Shown one piece after another: positions 47,987 to 56,358 of a DNA stretch of 64,000 bases; position 1 is the first letter of the stretch; each line of letters starts with the position of its first letter. The position numbers and the translations under genes were made by a program. This DNA is from Thalassospira sp. MCCC 1A01428. Lineage in GTDB: Bacteria; Pseudomonadota; Alphaproteobacteria; Rhodospirillales; Thalassospiraceae. The notes below the pieces were generated by a model that saw only the letters and a program-made list of their open reading frames with translations, was not told the DNA's origin and ran no database searches. The stretch covers positions 62,001 through 126,000 of the forward strand of contig NZ_JFJZ01000008.1 of the NCBI RefSeq assembly GCF_002115825.1. Direction: 5' to 3'.

Positions 47987-48655
47987 ATGACAACGCAAAA
48001 CACCATCAAGATTGCCCCGTCCATTCTTTCGGCTGACTTTGCCAAGCTGGGCGAAGAAGTTGCCGCAATTGACGCCGCAGGTGCCGATTACATCCATATC
48101 GATGTCATGGACGGCCATTTTGTGCCCAACATCACCATCGGCCCCGATGTGGTCAAGGCGCTGCGCCCGCACACCGACAAGGTGTTTGACGTGCATCTGA
48201 TGATTGCACCCGTCGATCCCTACATCCAGGCTTTCGCCGATGCCGGGTCCGATATCATCACCATCCATGCCGAAGCAGGCCCGCACCTGCATCGCAGCCT
48301 GCAACTGATCAAATCTCTGGGCAAAAAGGCCGGCGTGTCGCTTAACCCGTCGACCCCGGAAAGTGTGATTGAATATGTGATGGATCAGGTTGATCTGGTG
48401 CTGGTCATGACGGTCAATCCCGGCTTTGGCGGGCAAAAATTCATCGCAAGTCAGCTTGAAAAGATCAAACGCATCCGCAAAATGATCGACGCAACCGGCC
48501 GCCACATCGATCTTGAGGTTGATGGCGGTGTAAACCCCGAAATTGCGCGTGACGTGATCGCTGCGGGTGCAGATGTTCTGGTCGCAGGCTCCGCCACTTT
48601 CAAGGGTGGCCCCAGCCAGTATGCCCCCAATATCAAGGCCATTCGCGGGAATTAA
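47987..48655 (+). CDS. rpe: Ribulose-phosphate 3-epimerase
   Basis: A 222-residue TIM-barrel enzyme of the pentose phosphate and Calvin pathways. Conserved: [51 protein letters not shown] and [12 protein letters not shown]. Normal length. The frame opens at a GTG, but ATG 47987 gives the usual start. It lies between two terminators, so is transcribed alone. Confidence 0.97.
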   Translation: MTTQNTIKIAPSILSADFAKLGEEVAAIDAAGADYIHIDVMDGHFVPNITIGPDVVKALRPHTDKVFDVHLMIAPVDPYIQAFADAGSDIITIHAEAGPHLHRSLQLIKSLGKKAGVSLNPSTPESVIEYVMDQVDLVLVMTVNPGFGGQKFIASQLEKIKRIRKMIDATGRHIDLEVDGGVNPEIARDVIAAGADVLVAGSATFKGGPSQYAPNIKAIRGN

Positions 48656-48671
48656 GCCTCATCAAAAGAAC

Positions 48672-48709
48672 AAACGGCGATATTCCGGTTAAAGAATATC
48701 GCCGTTTTT
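48672..48709. terminator. Bidirectional terminator between rpe and the DUF1674 gene
   Basis: A perfect 14-bp stem (48672-48685 with 48694-48707), an 8-base loop, and T runs usable in both directions. Confidence 0.9.
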
Positions 48710-48724
48710 ATTCCACCGCAGACA

Positions 48725-49018
48725 TTAAAAATCGATACAACGCCCTTTATGTTCCCAATCGCCAAAGCGGGTGGGTTCAGGGCCTTTGGGGCCACCGATT
48801 TCGCGCTGGGCGGCTTCGCGAAAGGCTTTCGCTTCGGCAAGGGCATTAATTGCATCTTGCGATAAAGCCGGTGCTTCTTTCGCCATATCAGGCGCATCAT
48901 TGGCACCGGCAACGGTGCTATCTGCTGCCTTTTCGTCATCCTTGTTTGCAGGCGAAGCCGCATTAGGGACGGAACCAGTTGAACGATGGATAACCGTTTC
49001 GCGGAATTTTCCGGCCAT
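48725..49018 (-). CDS. DUF1674 / SDHAF4-like protein
   Basis: A 97-residue protein whose C-terminus has the DUF1674 signature EIGGPKGPEPTRFGDWEHKG followed by RCIDF. The same motif defines SDHAF4, the mitochondrial factor that helps assemble the flavinated succinate dehydrogenase subunit. The N-terminal 60 residues are charged, low-complexity and probably disordered. GGAGG lies 6 bases before the ATG. A role in succinate dehydrogenase maturation is inferred from the eukaryotic homologue; no sdh genes are nearby. Confidence 0.9.
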   Translation of the reverse strand: MAGKFRETVIHRSTGSVPNAASPANKDDEKAADSTVAGANDAPDMAKEAPALSQDAINALAEAKAFREAAQREIGGPKGPEPTRFGDWEHKGRCIDF

Positions 49019-49202
49019 GGGAGCCTCCGATCAAAGCCGCGTAGGGCGGCGATTTTTCAATACTGCCCAACAGATAGCGCCGCAAACGGCCAACGACAAG
49101 CCCCGGCTTATGATGGCTGCCTTGTGATTGCCGCAAACTGGCTCTTTCCAGCAGGGGTGAAAGCCGCTATTTCAAGCGGACGAGCAAAACCAAGGAGAAA
49201 CC

Positions 49203-51602
49203 ATGCGTTCAATCCCCCAGCGTATCGCCGAAGAACTTTCTGTCCGTCCCGAGCAGGTCCTTGCCACCATCGAATTGCTAAATGAAGGCTCGACCGTGCC
49301 CTTCATCGCCCGCTACCGCAAGGAAAAGACCGGCGGACTGGACGATACCCAACTTCGTAACCTGGATGAACGCCTGCGTTACCTGACCGAACTGGAAGAA
49401 CGCCGGGCATCGGTGATTGACAGTATCCGCGAGCAGGAAAAACTGACACCCGAGCTTGAAAAGGCCATTAACGCGGCCGATACCAAAACCCGCCTTGAAG
49501 ATTTGTATTTGCCGTTCAAGAAAAAGCGCCGCACCAAAGCCCAGATCGCGCGCGAAGCCGGGCTGGAGCCGCTGGCAGACGGGTTGTATCAAAACCCGCA
49601 GCTTGACCCCGAAACCGAAGCCGCCAAATTTATCGATGCTGAAAAAGGCATTGCCGATACCAAAGCCGCCCTTGATGGGGCGCGCCAGATTTTGATGGAA
49701 CGCTTTGCCGAAGACGCCGACCTGGTGGCCCGCCTGCGTCAGCTTTTGTGGGATGACGGCGAAGTTACCGCCAGCGTCATTGAAGGCAAGGAAACCGAAG
49801 GGGCAAAATTTTCCGATTATTTCAGCCATTCGGAAAAGATCAAAACCTGCCCGTCGCACCGCGCACTGGCCTTGTTCCGGGGCCGCAACGAAGGCATTTT
49901 GCAAATTAAACTAACCCTGGGCGCCGAAGACGAAGACCGCCCGCGCGGCGAACCGGGCCGGGCCGAAACCGTGATTGCCGCCCATGTGGGTATTCGCAAC
50001 CAGGGTCGCCCCGCCGACAAATGGCTATCCGACACTGTGCGCTTTACCTGGCGGGTTAAATTGTCCCTGTCGATCGAGCTGGATTTGTTTGGCAATTTAC
50101 GCGACAGCGCCGAAGAAGATGCAATCAAGGTGTTTGCCGACAATTTGAAAGACCTGTTGCTGGCCGCCCCGGCCGGGCAAAAAGCCACCATGGGGCTGGA
50201 CCCGGGGGTTCGTACCGGTGTCAAGGTTGCCGTGGTCGATGCCACGGGCAAGTTGCTTGATACCGCCACCGTTTACCCGTTCCAGCCGCGTAACGATGTG
50301 CAAGGCGCGATCAACACAATGGCCGCCCTGGCGGCAAAACACAAAATCGAACTGATCGCGATTGGCAACGGCACATATTCACGCGAGACAGACCAGCTTG
50401 CAGGCATGTTGTTAAACTCCTTTCCGCAAATCAAGGCGACCAAGGTTATCGTCAGCGAAGCAGGTGCATCGGTTTATTCGGCGTCGCAATTTGCCGCCGA
50501 AGAGTTTCCCGATCTCGATGTGTCGCTGCGCGGCGCAGCCTCGATTGCGCGCCGCTTGCAAGACCCGCTGGCCGAGCTGGTGAAAATCGATCCCAAATCA
50601 ATTGGTGTCGGCCAATATCAGCATGATGTGTCAGATGCAAAACTGGCCCGCTCGCTTAATGCCGTGGTCGAGGATTGCGTCAACGGCGTAGGCGTTGACC
50701 TTAACACTGCCTCTATCCCGCTTCTTACCCGCGTTGCCGGGCTTAGCGAAGGGTTGGCGCGCAATATCGTCACCTACCGCGATGTCAACGGGGCCTTTCG
50801 CTCGCGCGCCGATTTGCGCAAGGTTGAACGGCTGGGGCCAAAAGCCTTTGAACAATGCGCCGGTTTTTTACGTATTCTGGGCGGTAAAAACCCGCTTGAT
50901 GCCTCGGCGGTTCACCCCGAAGCTTACCCGATTGTCGAAAAAATCAGCCGTGAAAGCAGCCGCGACCTTGCCAGCCTGATTGGCGACTCGCCATTTTTGA
51001 AAACATTGCACCCCGAAAAATTCGCCGATGACGTTTTTGGCGTGCCCACCATCCGCGATATTCTGGCCGAGCTGGACAAACCGGGCCGCGACCCGCGCCC
51101 GGAATTCAAAACCGCGAAATTCATTGAAGGCGTCAATGAAATCAAGGATCTGAAAGTTGGCATGAAGCTGGAAGGTACGGTTACCAACGTGACCAATTTT
51201 GGCGCGTTTGTTGACGTGGGCGTGCATCAGGACGGCTTGGTTCATATCTCGCAACTGGCCGACAAATTTGTTGCCGACCCGCGTGAAGTGGTCAAGGCCG
51301 GGCAAATCGTTTCGGTGACCGTGATGGAAGTTGACGCACCGCGCAAACGCATTGGCCTGTCGATGAAATCGGACCCGGATTACGAAGGCGCACAGGACCG
51401 CCGCGAACAGCGCAGCCAGCCCTCAGGTGCGCGCAACAGCAATGACCGGAGCGCGCAACGTCGCCCGGCAGGAAATAACGGCACTAATAACCGTGATGCC
51501 AACCGAGGCAGCGGCAACAACCGCGCCAATATGTCCGCAGGTGATGCCGGTGGCAATGCCATGGCCGCGGCCCTGAAAGCTGCAATGGAACGCCGCAAAT
51601 AA
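49203..51602 (+). CDS. tex: Tex family RNA-binding transcription accessory protein
   Basis: A 799-residue cytoplasmic nucleic-acid-binding protein. Domain order: N-terminal helical Tex domain ([20 protein letters not shown]), YqgF/RNase H-like core ([16 protein letters not shown]), helix-hairpin-helix pair ([19 protein letters not shown]), and an S1 RNA-binding domain (about 648-720, [20 protein letters not shown]). A Gly/Asn/Arg-rich tail of about 65 residues follows. AGGAG lies 5 bases before the ATG. Followed by a very strong terminator. Confidence 0.96.
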   Translation: MRSIPQRIAEELSVRPEQVLATIELLNEGSTVPFIARYRKEKTGGLDDTQLRNLDERLRYLTELEERRASVIDSIREQEKLTPELEKAINAADTKTRLEDLYLPFKKKRRTKAQIAREAGLEPLADGLYQNPQLDPETEAAKFIDAEKGIADTKAALDGARQILMERFAEDADLVARLRQLLWDDGEVTASVIEGKETEGAKFSDYFSHSEKIKTCPSHRALALFRGRNEGILQIKLTLGAEDEDRPRGEPGRAETVIAAHVGIRNQGRPADKWLSDTVRFTWRVKLSLSIELDLFGNLRDSAEEDAIKVFADNLKDLLLAAPAGQKATMGLDPGVRTGVKVAVVDATGKLLDTATVYPFQPRNDVQGAINTMAALAAKHKIELIAIGNGTYSRETDQLAGMLLNSFPQIKATKVIVSEAGASVYSASQFAAEEFPDLDVSLRGAASIARRLQDPLAELVKIDPKSIGVGQYQHDVSDAKLARSLNAVVEDCVNGVGVDLNTASIPLLTRVAGLSEGLARNIVTYRDVNGAFRSRADLRKVERLGPKAFEQCAGFLRILGGKNPLDASAVHPEAYPIVEKISRESSRDLASLIGDSPFLKTLHPEKFADDVFGVPTIRDILAELDKPGRDPRPEFKTAKFIEGVNEIKDLKVGMKLEGTVTNVTNFGAFVDVGVHQDGLVHISQLADKFVADPREVVKAGQIVSVTVMEVDAPRKRIGLSMKSDPDYEGAQDRREQRSQPSGARNSNDRSAQRRPAGNNGTNNRDANRGSGNNRANMSAGDAGGNAMAAALKAAMERRK

Positions 51603-51651
51603 AACCGGATCCCGGCAACGGCGCGGGTTATCTGCCTTTGCAATCCTATGC

Positions 51652-51694
51652 TGGCGGCGGAACGATATCATAATCGTTCCGCCGCCATTTATTT
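51652..51694 (+). terminator. Terminator of tex
   Basis: A perfect 15-bp GC-rich stem (51652-51666 with 51673-51687), loop ATCATA, then TTTATTTAT. Confidence 0.93.
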
Positions 51695-51763
51695 ATCAGG
51701 CCGGGCCCACCCACCGGTAAACAGCCGATTGACACATCCCGCCTTAACACCCATCTTGCATCT

Positions 51764-51873
51764 TCACCAAGGGGAGCCCCGACAGGGGGCTGAGAAACTG
51801 CCACACGGAAAACCCGCAGCGCAGTGACCCGTTGAACCTGATCCAGTTCATACTGGCGTAGGGAGGGTGCGAA
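51764..51873 (+). promoter_or_regulatory. TPP riboswitch (THI element)
   Basis: The leader of thiM shows the conserved THI-box elements: GGGGAGCCCC with GGGGGCTGAGA (51784-51795), a variable arm, then GTGACCCGTTGAACCTGATC and CAGTTCATACTGGCGTAGGG. This binds thiamine pyrophosphate and lowers thiM-thiE expression. It ends about 75 bases before the thiM start. The intervening segment shows no strong terminator stem, so control may be at translation. Confidence 0.93.
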
Positions 51874-51948
51874 TGCTGTTTTTCGGCATTTTTACATCAT
51901 TCCGGCTTCGAACTGGGTTTCCAGACATGTTTGTATTGGAGCCTTAAC

Positions 51949-52764
51949 ATGACCAACGATGCCACCAACCCCACACCTTCTGCCCTTTTTGCCCAAATGC
52001 GCGACACATCGCCGCTGGTGCAATGTATTACCAATTATGTCGCAATGAATTTTGCCGCCAATACCTTGCTGGCGGCGGGCGCTTCACCGGCAATGGTACA
52101 CACACCCGAGGAATCCGGCGAATTTGCCACCATCGCCGGGGCGTTAACGGTTAATATCGGCACATTGTCCCCGCAATGGGTGGAGGGCATGAAAGCTGCC
52201 GCGCAAAGTGCCAATCAGGCAAACAAACCATGGGTGCTGGACCCGGTTGCCCATTTTGCCACCGCCTTTCGCCGCGATACCGTGGCCGAACTTTTAGAAC
52301 TTAACCCCGCCATTATTCGCGGCAATGCATCGGAAATCATCGCCCTTGCAGGGGGCAAAAGTACCGGACAGGGGGTTGATAGCGGCGACCCGGTTGAACA
52401 GGCCGAAGAGGCCGCAACAACCCTGGCCCAAAACCGGAATGCCGTGGTTGCGGTAACGGGAACCGTTGATTTCGTCACCGATGGCACCCGCGCGGTTCGC
52501 ATTCATGGTGGATCAGATTTAATGCCAAAAATCACGGCAATGGGGTGTTCGTTAACAGCCCTGGTGGGGGCCTTTGTTGCCATTACCCCGAATGCCCCCT
52601 TTAACGCCACCGTGGCCGCCCTTGCCACCTTTGCCGCCGCCGGGGCCATTGCTGCCGATACAGCAAACGGGCCAGGCAGCTTTGCCGTGCATTTCATTGA
52701 TGCCCTTTATGGGCTGGATGCCAACGCCCTTAACGCCAAATCGCGGATTGAAACCCTGTCATGA
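51949..52764 (+). CDS. thiM: Hydroxyethylthiazole kinase
   Basis: A 271-residue thiazole salvage kinase of the ribokinase-like ThiM family. Conserved: VQCITNYVAMNFAANTLLAAG (start of that segment at about residue 23), VLDPVA, IIRGNASEI, and the ATP-site loop VTGTVDFVTDG and MGCSLTALVGAF. GGAG lies about 8 bases before ATG 51949. Directly downstream of a TPP riboswitch and overlapping thiE by 4 bases. Suggests salvage of the thiazole moiety rather than its synthesis at this locus. Confidence 0.95.
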   Translation: MTNDATNPTPSALFAQMRDTSPLVQCITNYVAMNFAANTLLAAGASPAMVHTPEESGEFATIAGALTVNIGTLSPQWVEGMKAAAQSANQANKPWVLDPVAHFATAFRRDTVAELLELNPAIIRGNASEIIALAGGKSTGQGVDSGDPVEQAEEAATTLAQNRNAVVAVTGTVDFVTDGTRAVRIHGGSDLMPKITAMGCSLTALVGAFVAITPNAPFNATVAALATFAAAGAIAADTANGPGSFAVHFIDALYGLDANALNAKSRIETLS

Positions 52765-53423
52765 CCTTTGATCTATCGCTTTATCTGGTTCTGGACCCCG
52801 ATTTATGCCGTGAACATACCATGGTCGAAACCACCCGTGCCGCCCTTCGCGGCGGGGTTACCATGGTGCAACTGCGCAACAAAACCGCCAGCACCGACGC
52901 CATGATCAAGGTCGGCCATCAGTTAATGGCGGTTTTGGCTGGCAGTGGCGTCCCCTTGATTGTGAACGACAATATCGACGTCGCCCTGGCAATTAATGCA
53001 GATGGCCTTCATATCGGACAGGATGACATGCCCGCCAGCCTTGCCCGGCAAAAACTGGGCAAGGATAAAATACTTGGCCTCTCGGTCGAAGACCCGACCG
53101 CGCTGCGCACGGCGGACCCGGCACTTGTCGACTATATCGGTATCGGCCCGGTTTTTGCGACATCAACCAAACCCGGACACAAACCAGCCATCGGCTTTGA
53201 CGGGCTGGCACACCTTGCCCGCCAAAGCCCGCTGCCATCTGTCGCCATTGGCGGATTAAAGCAGGAACATGTCGGCGCGGTTTTTGCGGCCGGGGCCCAG
53301 GGGCTGGCTGTGGTATCTGCCATTTGCGGCCAGCCGGACCCGGAACTTGCAACCCGTACCCTTGCTACTGCAATTTCGGCGGCTTCTGCACCACCCCCAA
53401 CCCTCTCTGATCGGGGCGAGTGA
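52761..53423 (+). CDS. thiE: Thiamine-phosphate synthase
   Basis: A 220-residue TIM-barrel enzyme that joins thiazole phosphate with HMP pyrophosphate. Family features: LYLVLDPDLC, GVTMVQLRNKTAS, IVNDNIDVALAINADGLHIG, YIGIGPVFATSTKP and VAIGGL. The start overlaps the thiM stop (ATGA), so the two are translationally coupled under the riboswitch. Confidence 0.95.
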   Translation: MTFDLSLYLVLDPDLCREHTMVETTRAALRGGVTMVQLRNKTASTDAMIKVGHQLMAVLAGSGVPLIVNDNIDVALAINADGLHIGQDDMPASLARQKLGKDKILGLSVEDPTALRTADPALVDYIGIGPVFATSTKPGHKPAIGFDGLAHLARQSPLPSVAIGGLKQEHVGAVFAAGAQGLAVVSAICGQPDPELATRTLATAISAASAPPPTLSDRGE

Positions 53424-53922
53424 TATTGCGACGGCAAGGGTCAATGATGGACGTTTCAAAGAACGCCCTGATTGGCACAGCCAGGCAACCGCGATGAAAC
53501 CAGTAATCGCGGCCCCGCCAGCTTTGATGTTGCACGCGTAAAACCGGATTGCCGACCAGGGATTACCCACAGAAATTCCAGGCACAGAGTCTAAAAATGC
53601 GACATCGGGCAAAAAATAAGGCAAATCTGCCAAAAATCGAAATATCCGGGTAAAAAGCCTCGCAATCAAACCGTTGCGGGGCTTTTTTGTTGGTTTTTTC
53701 GCATTTGCAACAGGAAATATGGCATCGAATTGCCTCATTCGCGCCCCGAATAGCCCTTGATTGCCTGCAATATTACCTTTCAACGACGATAAACAAGGGT
53801 CAATTCCGGCTCGAAGGCACAGTCAGGCATCCTGCAGTTTCACCGGTCAGTGGTATCGGAACAGACTAAAATGATGTTTACCCTGCCGTATTATCGCACA
53901 AACATTTTGCGAGGAGACATTC
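53424..53922. other. Intergenic region after thiE
   Basis: About 500 bases with no gene I can support. It contains a terminator-like hairpin (see separate entry) 230 bases after thiE. Between thiE and this hairpin I see nothing recognisable. The promoter and ribosome site (GAGGAG at about 53910) of the next small gene are at the right end. Confidence 0.5.
53652..53688 (+). terminator. Terminator downstream of thiE
   Basis: AAAAGCCTCGCAA pairs with TTGCGGGGCTTTT (one G-T pair), loop of 8, then a T run. It probably ends the thiM-thiE transcript after a long 3' region. Confidence 0.75.
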
Positions 53923-54228
53923 ATGTCGAAGTCTTTCCGCAGCAAACCGGTGGTTCTCGCCCTGATCGGTCTTTTGTCAGTGACGACAGCTGCCCTGGCT
54001 GCGATCAAGGTTGCCCCGAAAGCCGTAACAGATACGGTCACCATTCAGTCCGATGCGCCAAACGGTGAGGTCGTTCTGACATATCCTGATGGCAGCATGG
54101 CCCTAAACAAAACCTGTGGCAGTTTCCCCTGTCAGTTAAATATCAGCAGCCTGCAAAAAGGCGAATACGGGGTGATGATCCGTCAGGGGACCGACATACA
54201 GAATATGGTTAGCCTTTATAAGGAATAA
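53923..54228 (+). CDS. Small exported protein of unknown function
   Basis: A 101-residue protein with a clear Sec signal: basic MSKSFRSK, hydrophobic VVLALIGLLSVTT and a likely AxA cleavage site (AALAA, near residue 27). The mature part of about 75 residues has a beta-rich pattern and two cysteines (CGSFPC) that could form a disulfide in the periplasm. GAGGAG precedes the ATG by about 8 bases. No family recognised. Alone between terminators. Confidence 0.8.
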   Translation: MSKSFRSKPVVLALIGLLSVTTAALAAIKVAPKAVTDTVTIQSDAPNGEVVLTYPDGSMALNKTCGSFPCQLNISSLQKGEYGVMIRQGTDIQNMVSLYKE

Positions 54229-54403
54229 TCTTCCACGAATAACGTGCCGACACATCAACCCGGCACACAGGTACTTGCATCGATTGGCATCTTCGTGAAT
54301 TGATACCCTGAAAAGCTGAACCAAATCAGCTAGCCCTTTATCAAGGGGCATTGCGTTCAAGAACAAAACATCATGTTCAAACACGTTTTCAGGGAAGCAT
54401 GAA

Positions 54404-55351
54404 ATGCACATATCAAAAAAACTGGCCGGAGTTCTATTGCCTGCCCTTCTGGCCGTCAGCGGTTGCGCCCAAACAGGCCAAGCCGACAAAACCAGTCTAT
54501 GGTCCGCCTACGACAATACCTTTAAAAACGCCAAATATATTGATCTGACCCATGCCTTTGCCCCGGTTCAGCCAGTATGGCCGGGGTTTGGCAATGCCAA
54601 ATTCAAGGCGGCTATTGCGGGCCAGAAAATTGATGGCTATGTCAATGTCGGTCAGGAATTTACCTACGAAAACCACGGGTTTGTTGCCACAGCCTATGAC
54701 CTGCCAACCGACCAGTACGGCACCCAGCTTGACCCGCCCGCCCATTGGAACCCGATGGGTGCCACCATCAGCGACCTTCCCGCCACCTACAGCTTGCGCC
54801 CGCTTGTGGTAATCAACATTGCCGACAAGGTTGCCAAAGACCAGGGCTATTTCCTTCATGTCTCCGACATCGAGGAATGGGAGAAAAAACACGGAAAAAT
54901 CCCCGAAGGGTCCGTCGTTATGGTCCGTTCCGACTGGTATAAACGCTGGGACGACATCAAAAGTTTCAATGAAACGCCGTTTCCCGGCGTCGGGCTTGAG
55001 GCGCTTAAATTCCTGCACCTCAAACGGCACATCCTGTTTCACGGCCACGAACCGCTTGATACCGACGCGACCCCCGATCTTGAAGGAGAATATTGGCTGA
55101 TGCACAATAATTTCACCCAGGCCGAAGGGGTTGCAAACCTTGATAAGGTGCCGGAATCAGGCGCGCTTATCTCCATTGGCTTTGCCAAACCCCTGGGCGG
55201 CACCGGCGGCTATGCCCGATATGTCGCCATTGCACCGGCAGACTGGAAATATGGCGTCACCATTGCCGATGCCCCGGGTGCCCCGTTGCCAGAACAGGCC
55301 TGGCCGCTAAAACGTGATGAAAATGGTGTGATGCGGCCAACCCCGGAATAA
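54404..55351 (+). CDS. Cyclase/kynurenine formamidase-family lipoprotein
   Basis: A 315-residue member of the cyclase family (metal-dependent hydrolases related to KynB). The motif YGTQLDPPAHW (about residues 105-115) corresponds to the family's metal-binding HxGTHxDxPxH-type loop, but the leading His-x-Gly-Thr-His is altered to YGTQ. The N-terminus is a lipoprotein signal with lipobox AVSGC, so the protein is tethered outside the cytoplasm. That location is unusual for formamidases. AGGGA precedes the ATG. Substrate unknown. Confidence 0.88.
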   Translation: MHISKKLAGVLLPALLAVSGCAQTGQADKTSLWSAYDNTFKNAKYIDLTHAFAPVQPVWPGFGNAKFKAAIAGQKIDGYVNVGQEFTYENHGFVATAYDLPTDQYGTQLDPPAHWNPMGATISDLPATYSLRPLVVINIADKVAKDQGYFLHVSDIEEWEKKHGKIPEGSVVMVRSDWYKRWDDIKSFNETPFPGVGLEALKFLHLKRHILFHGHEPLDTDATPDLEGEYWLMHNNFTQAEGVANLDKVPESGALISIGFAKPLGGTGGYARYVAIAPADWKYGVTIADAPGAPLPEQAWPLKRDENGVMRPTPE

Positions 55352-55389
55352 AACGGTCGATTTCATAACCATCAGGTAAAATTTCTGAT

Positions 55390-55424
55390 CGCGTCGGGAA
55401 CGCCCTGGCATCCCGGCGCGTTTT
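55390..55424 (+). terminator. Terminator of the cyclase-family gene
   Basis: CGCG-T-CGGGA pairs with TCCCG-G-CGCG, loop of 11, then TTTT. It lies 40 bases after the stop. Confidence 0.75.
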
Positions 55425-55492
55425 AACTCAAAACAGGCAACACACTGCCCTGCAGCCAAAGGTTTTAAGCTTTTGTAAAAAACATTGCATAA

Positions 55493-55505
55493 GTCAAACT
55501 TTGAC
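55493..55505. promoter_or_regulatory. Palindrome upstream of sodB
   Basis: GTCAAACTTTGAC is a perfect palindrome around a central base, 180 bases before the sodB start, inside a 330-base region with no gene. It could be an operator or part of the sodB promoter; the regulator is unknown. Confidence 0.4.
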
Positions 55506-55684
55506 CTAGATAGAACGGGCAGACAAGTTTCGCCCTCCATTTGGGTGGATAGGAAGCAAAATTACCGCATAACAACAGGTTGTATGGCAATTTAACTTTC
55601 ACACAAACGCCAAATGGGGATATGTTGCGGAAGCTTTGTGCGATCCGCACCGTGTAACGATAATGAACTTCGAGGTACTGTATC

Positions 55685-56293
55685 ATGGCTCTTGAACTCC
55701 CGGCACTCCCCTATGCCTATGACGCGCTTGCACCGTATATGTCGGCTGAAACGCTCGAATTCCACCATGACAAGCACCACAATGCCTATGTCCAAACCGG
55801 CAACAAACTGCTGGAAGGTTCGGGCCTTGAAGGCAAGTCGCTCGAAGAACTGATTTTGGCAACCTATGCCGACAAATCCAAAGGCAAGCTGTTTAACCAG
55901 GTTGGCCAGCATTGGAACCATATCGAATTCTGGAAAATGATGAAGCCGAATGGCGGTGGCAACATCCCTGGTGAACTCGAAAAGAAAATCATTGAAGATT
56001 TCGGCTCGATCGAAAAATTCAAGGAAGACTTCACCGCCGCTGGCGTTGGCCAGTTCGGTTCCGGCTGGGCCTGGCTCGTACAGGATAAAGATTCTGGCAA
56101 GCTGACCACCACCAACAGCCCGAATGCCGAAAACCCGCTGGTAACCGGCCATAAAGTGCTGCTCGGTTGCGATGTGTGGGAACATTCCTATTACATCGAT
56201 TACCGCAACAAGCGCCCGGATTACCTCAAGGCATTCCTCGACAATCTGGTAAACTGGGAATATGTCGCCGAGCGTTTCGCCAAAGCTGGCTAA
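55685..56293 (+). CDS. sodB: Superoxide dismutase, iron type
   Basis: A 202-residue Fe/Mn superoxide dismutase without signal peptide, so cytoplasmic. Metal ligands are His27 (FHHDKHH), His79 (WNH), Asp163 and His167 (DVWEHSYY). Gln75 (in VGQHWNH) is at the position that marks iron-type enzymes, which supports sodB rather than sodA. It ends with a terminator directly after the gene. Confidence 0.96.
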   Translation: MALELPALPYAYDALAPYMSAETLEFHHDKHHNAYVQTGNKLLEGSGLEGKSLEELILATYADKSKGKLFNQVGQHWNHIEFWKMMKPNGGGNIPGELEKKIIEDFGSIEKFKEDFTAAGVGQFGSGWAWLVQDKDSGKLTTTNSPNAENPLVTGHKVLLGCDVWEHSYYIDYRNKRPDYLKAFLDNLVNWEYVAERFAKAG

Positions 56294-56323
56294 TCGCCCG
56301 ACATAACCGATTAAAAATGAAAG

Positions 56324-56348
56324 CGGCCTCTGCGGGGGCCGTTTTTTT
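56324..56348 (+). terminator. Terminator of sodB
   Basis: CGGCCTC pairs with GGGGCCG (one G-T pair), followed by eight T residues. It lies 30 bases after sodB. Confidence 0.8.
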
Positions 56349-56358
56349 TGTTTCAAAT

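Noticed and set aside
53256-53783. 175-codon minus-strand open frame overlapping the thiE end and the following gap
   Set aside because: No recognisable motif, overlaps thiE and the terminator hairpin; treated as non-coding.
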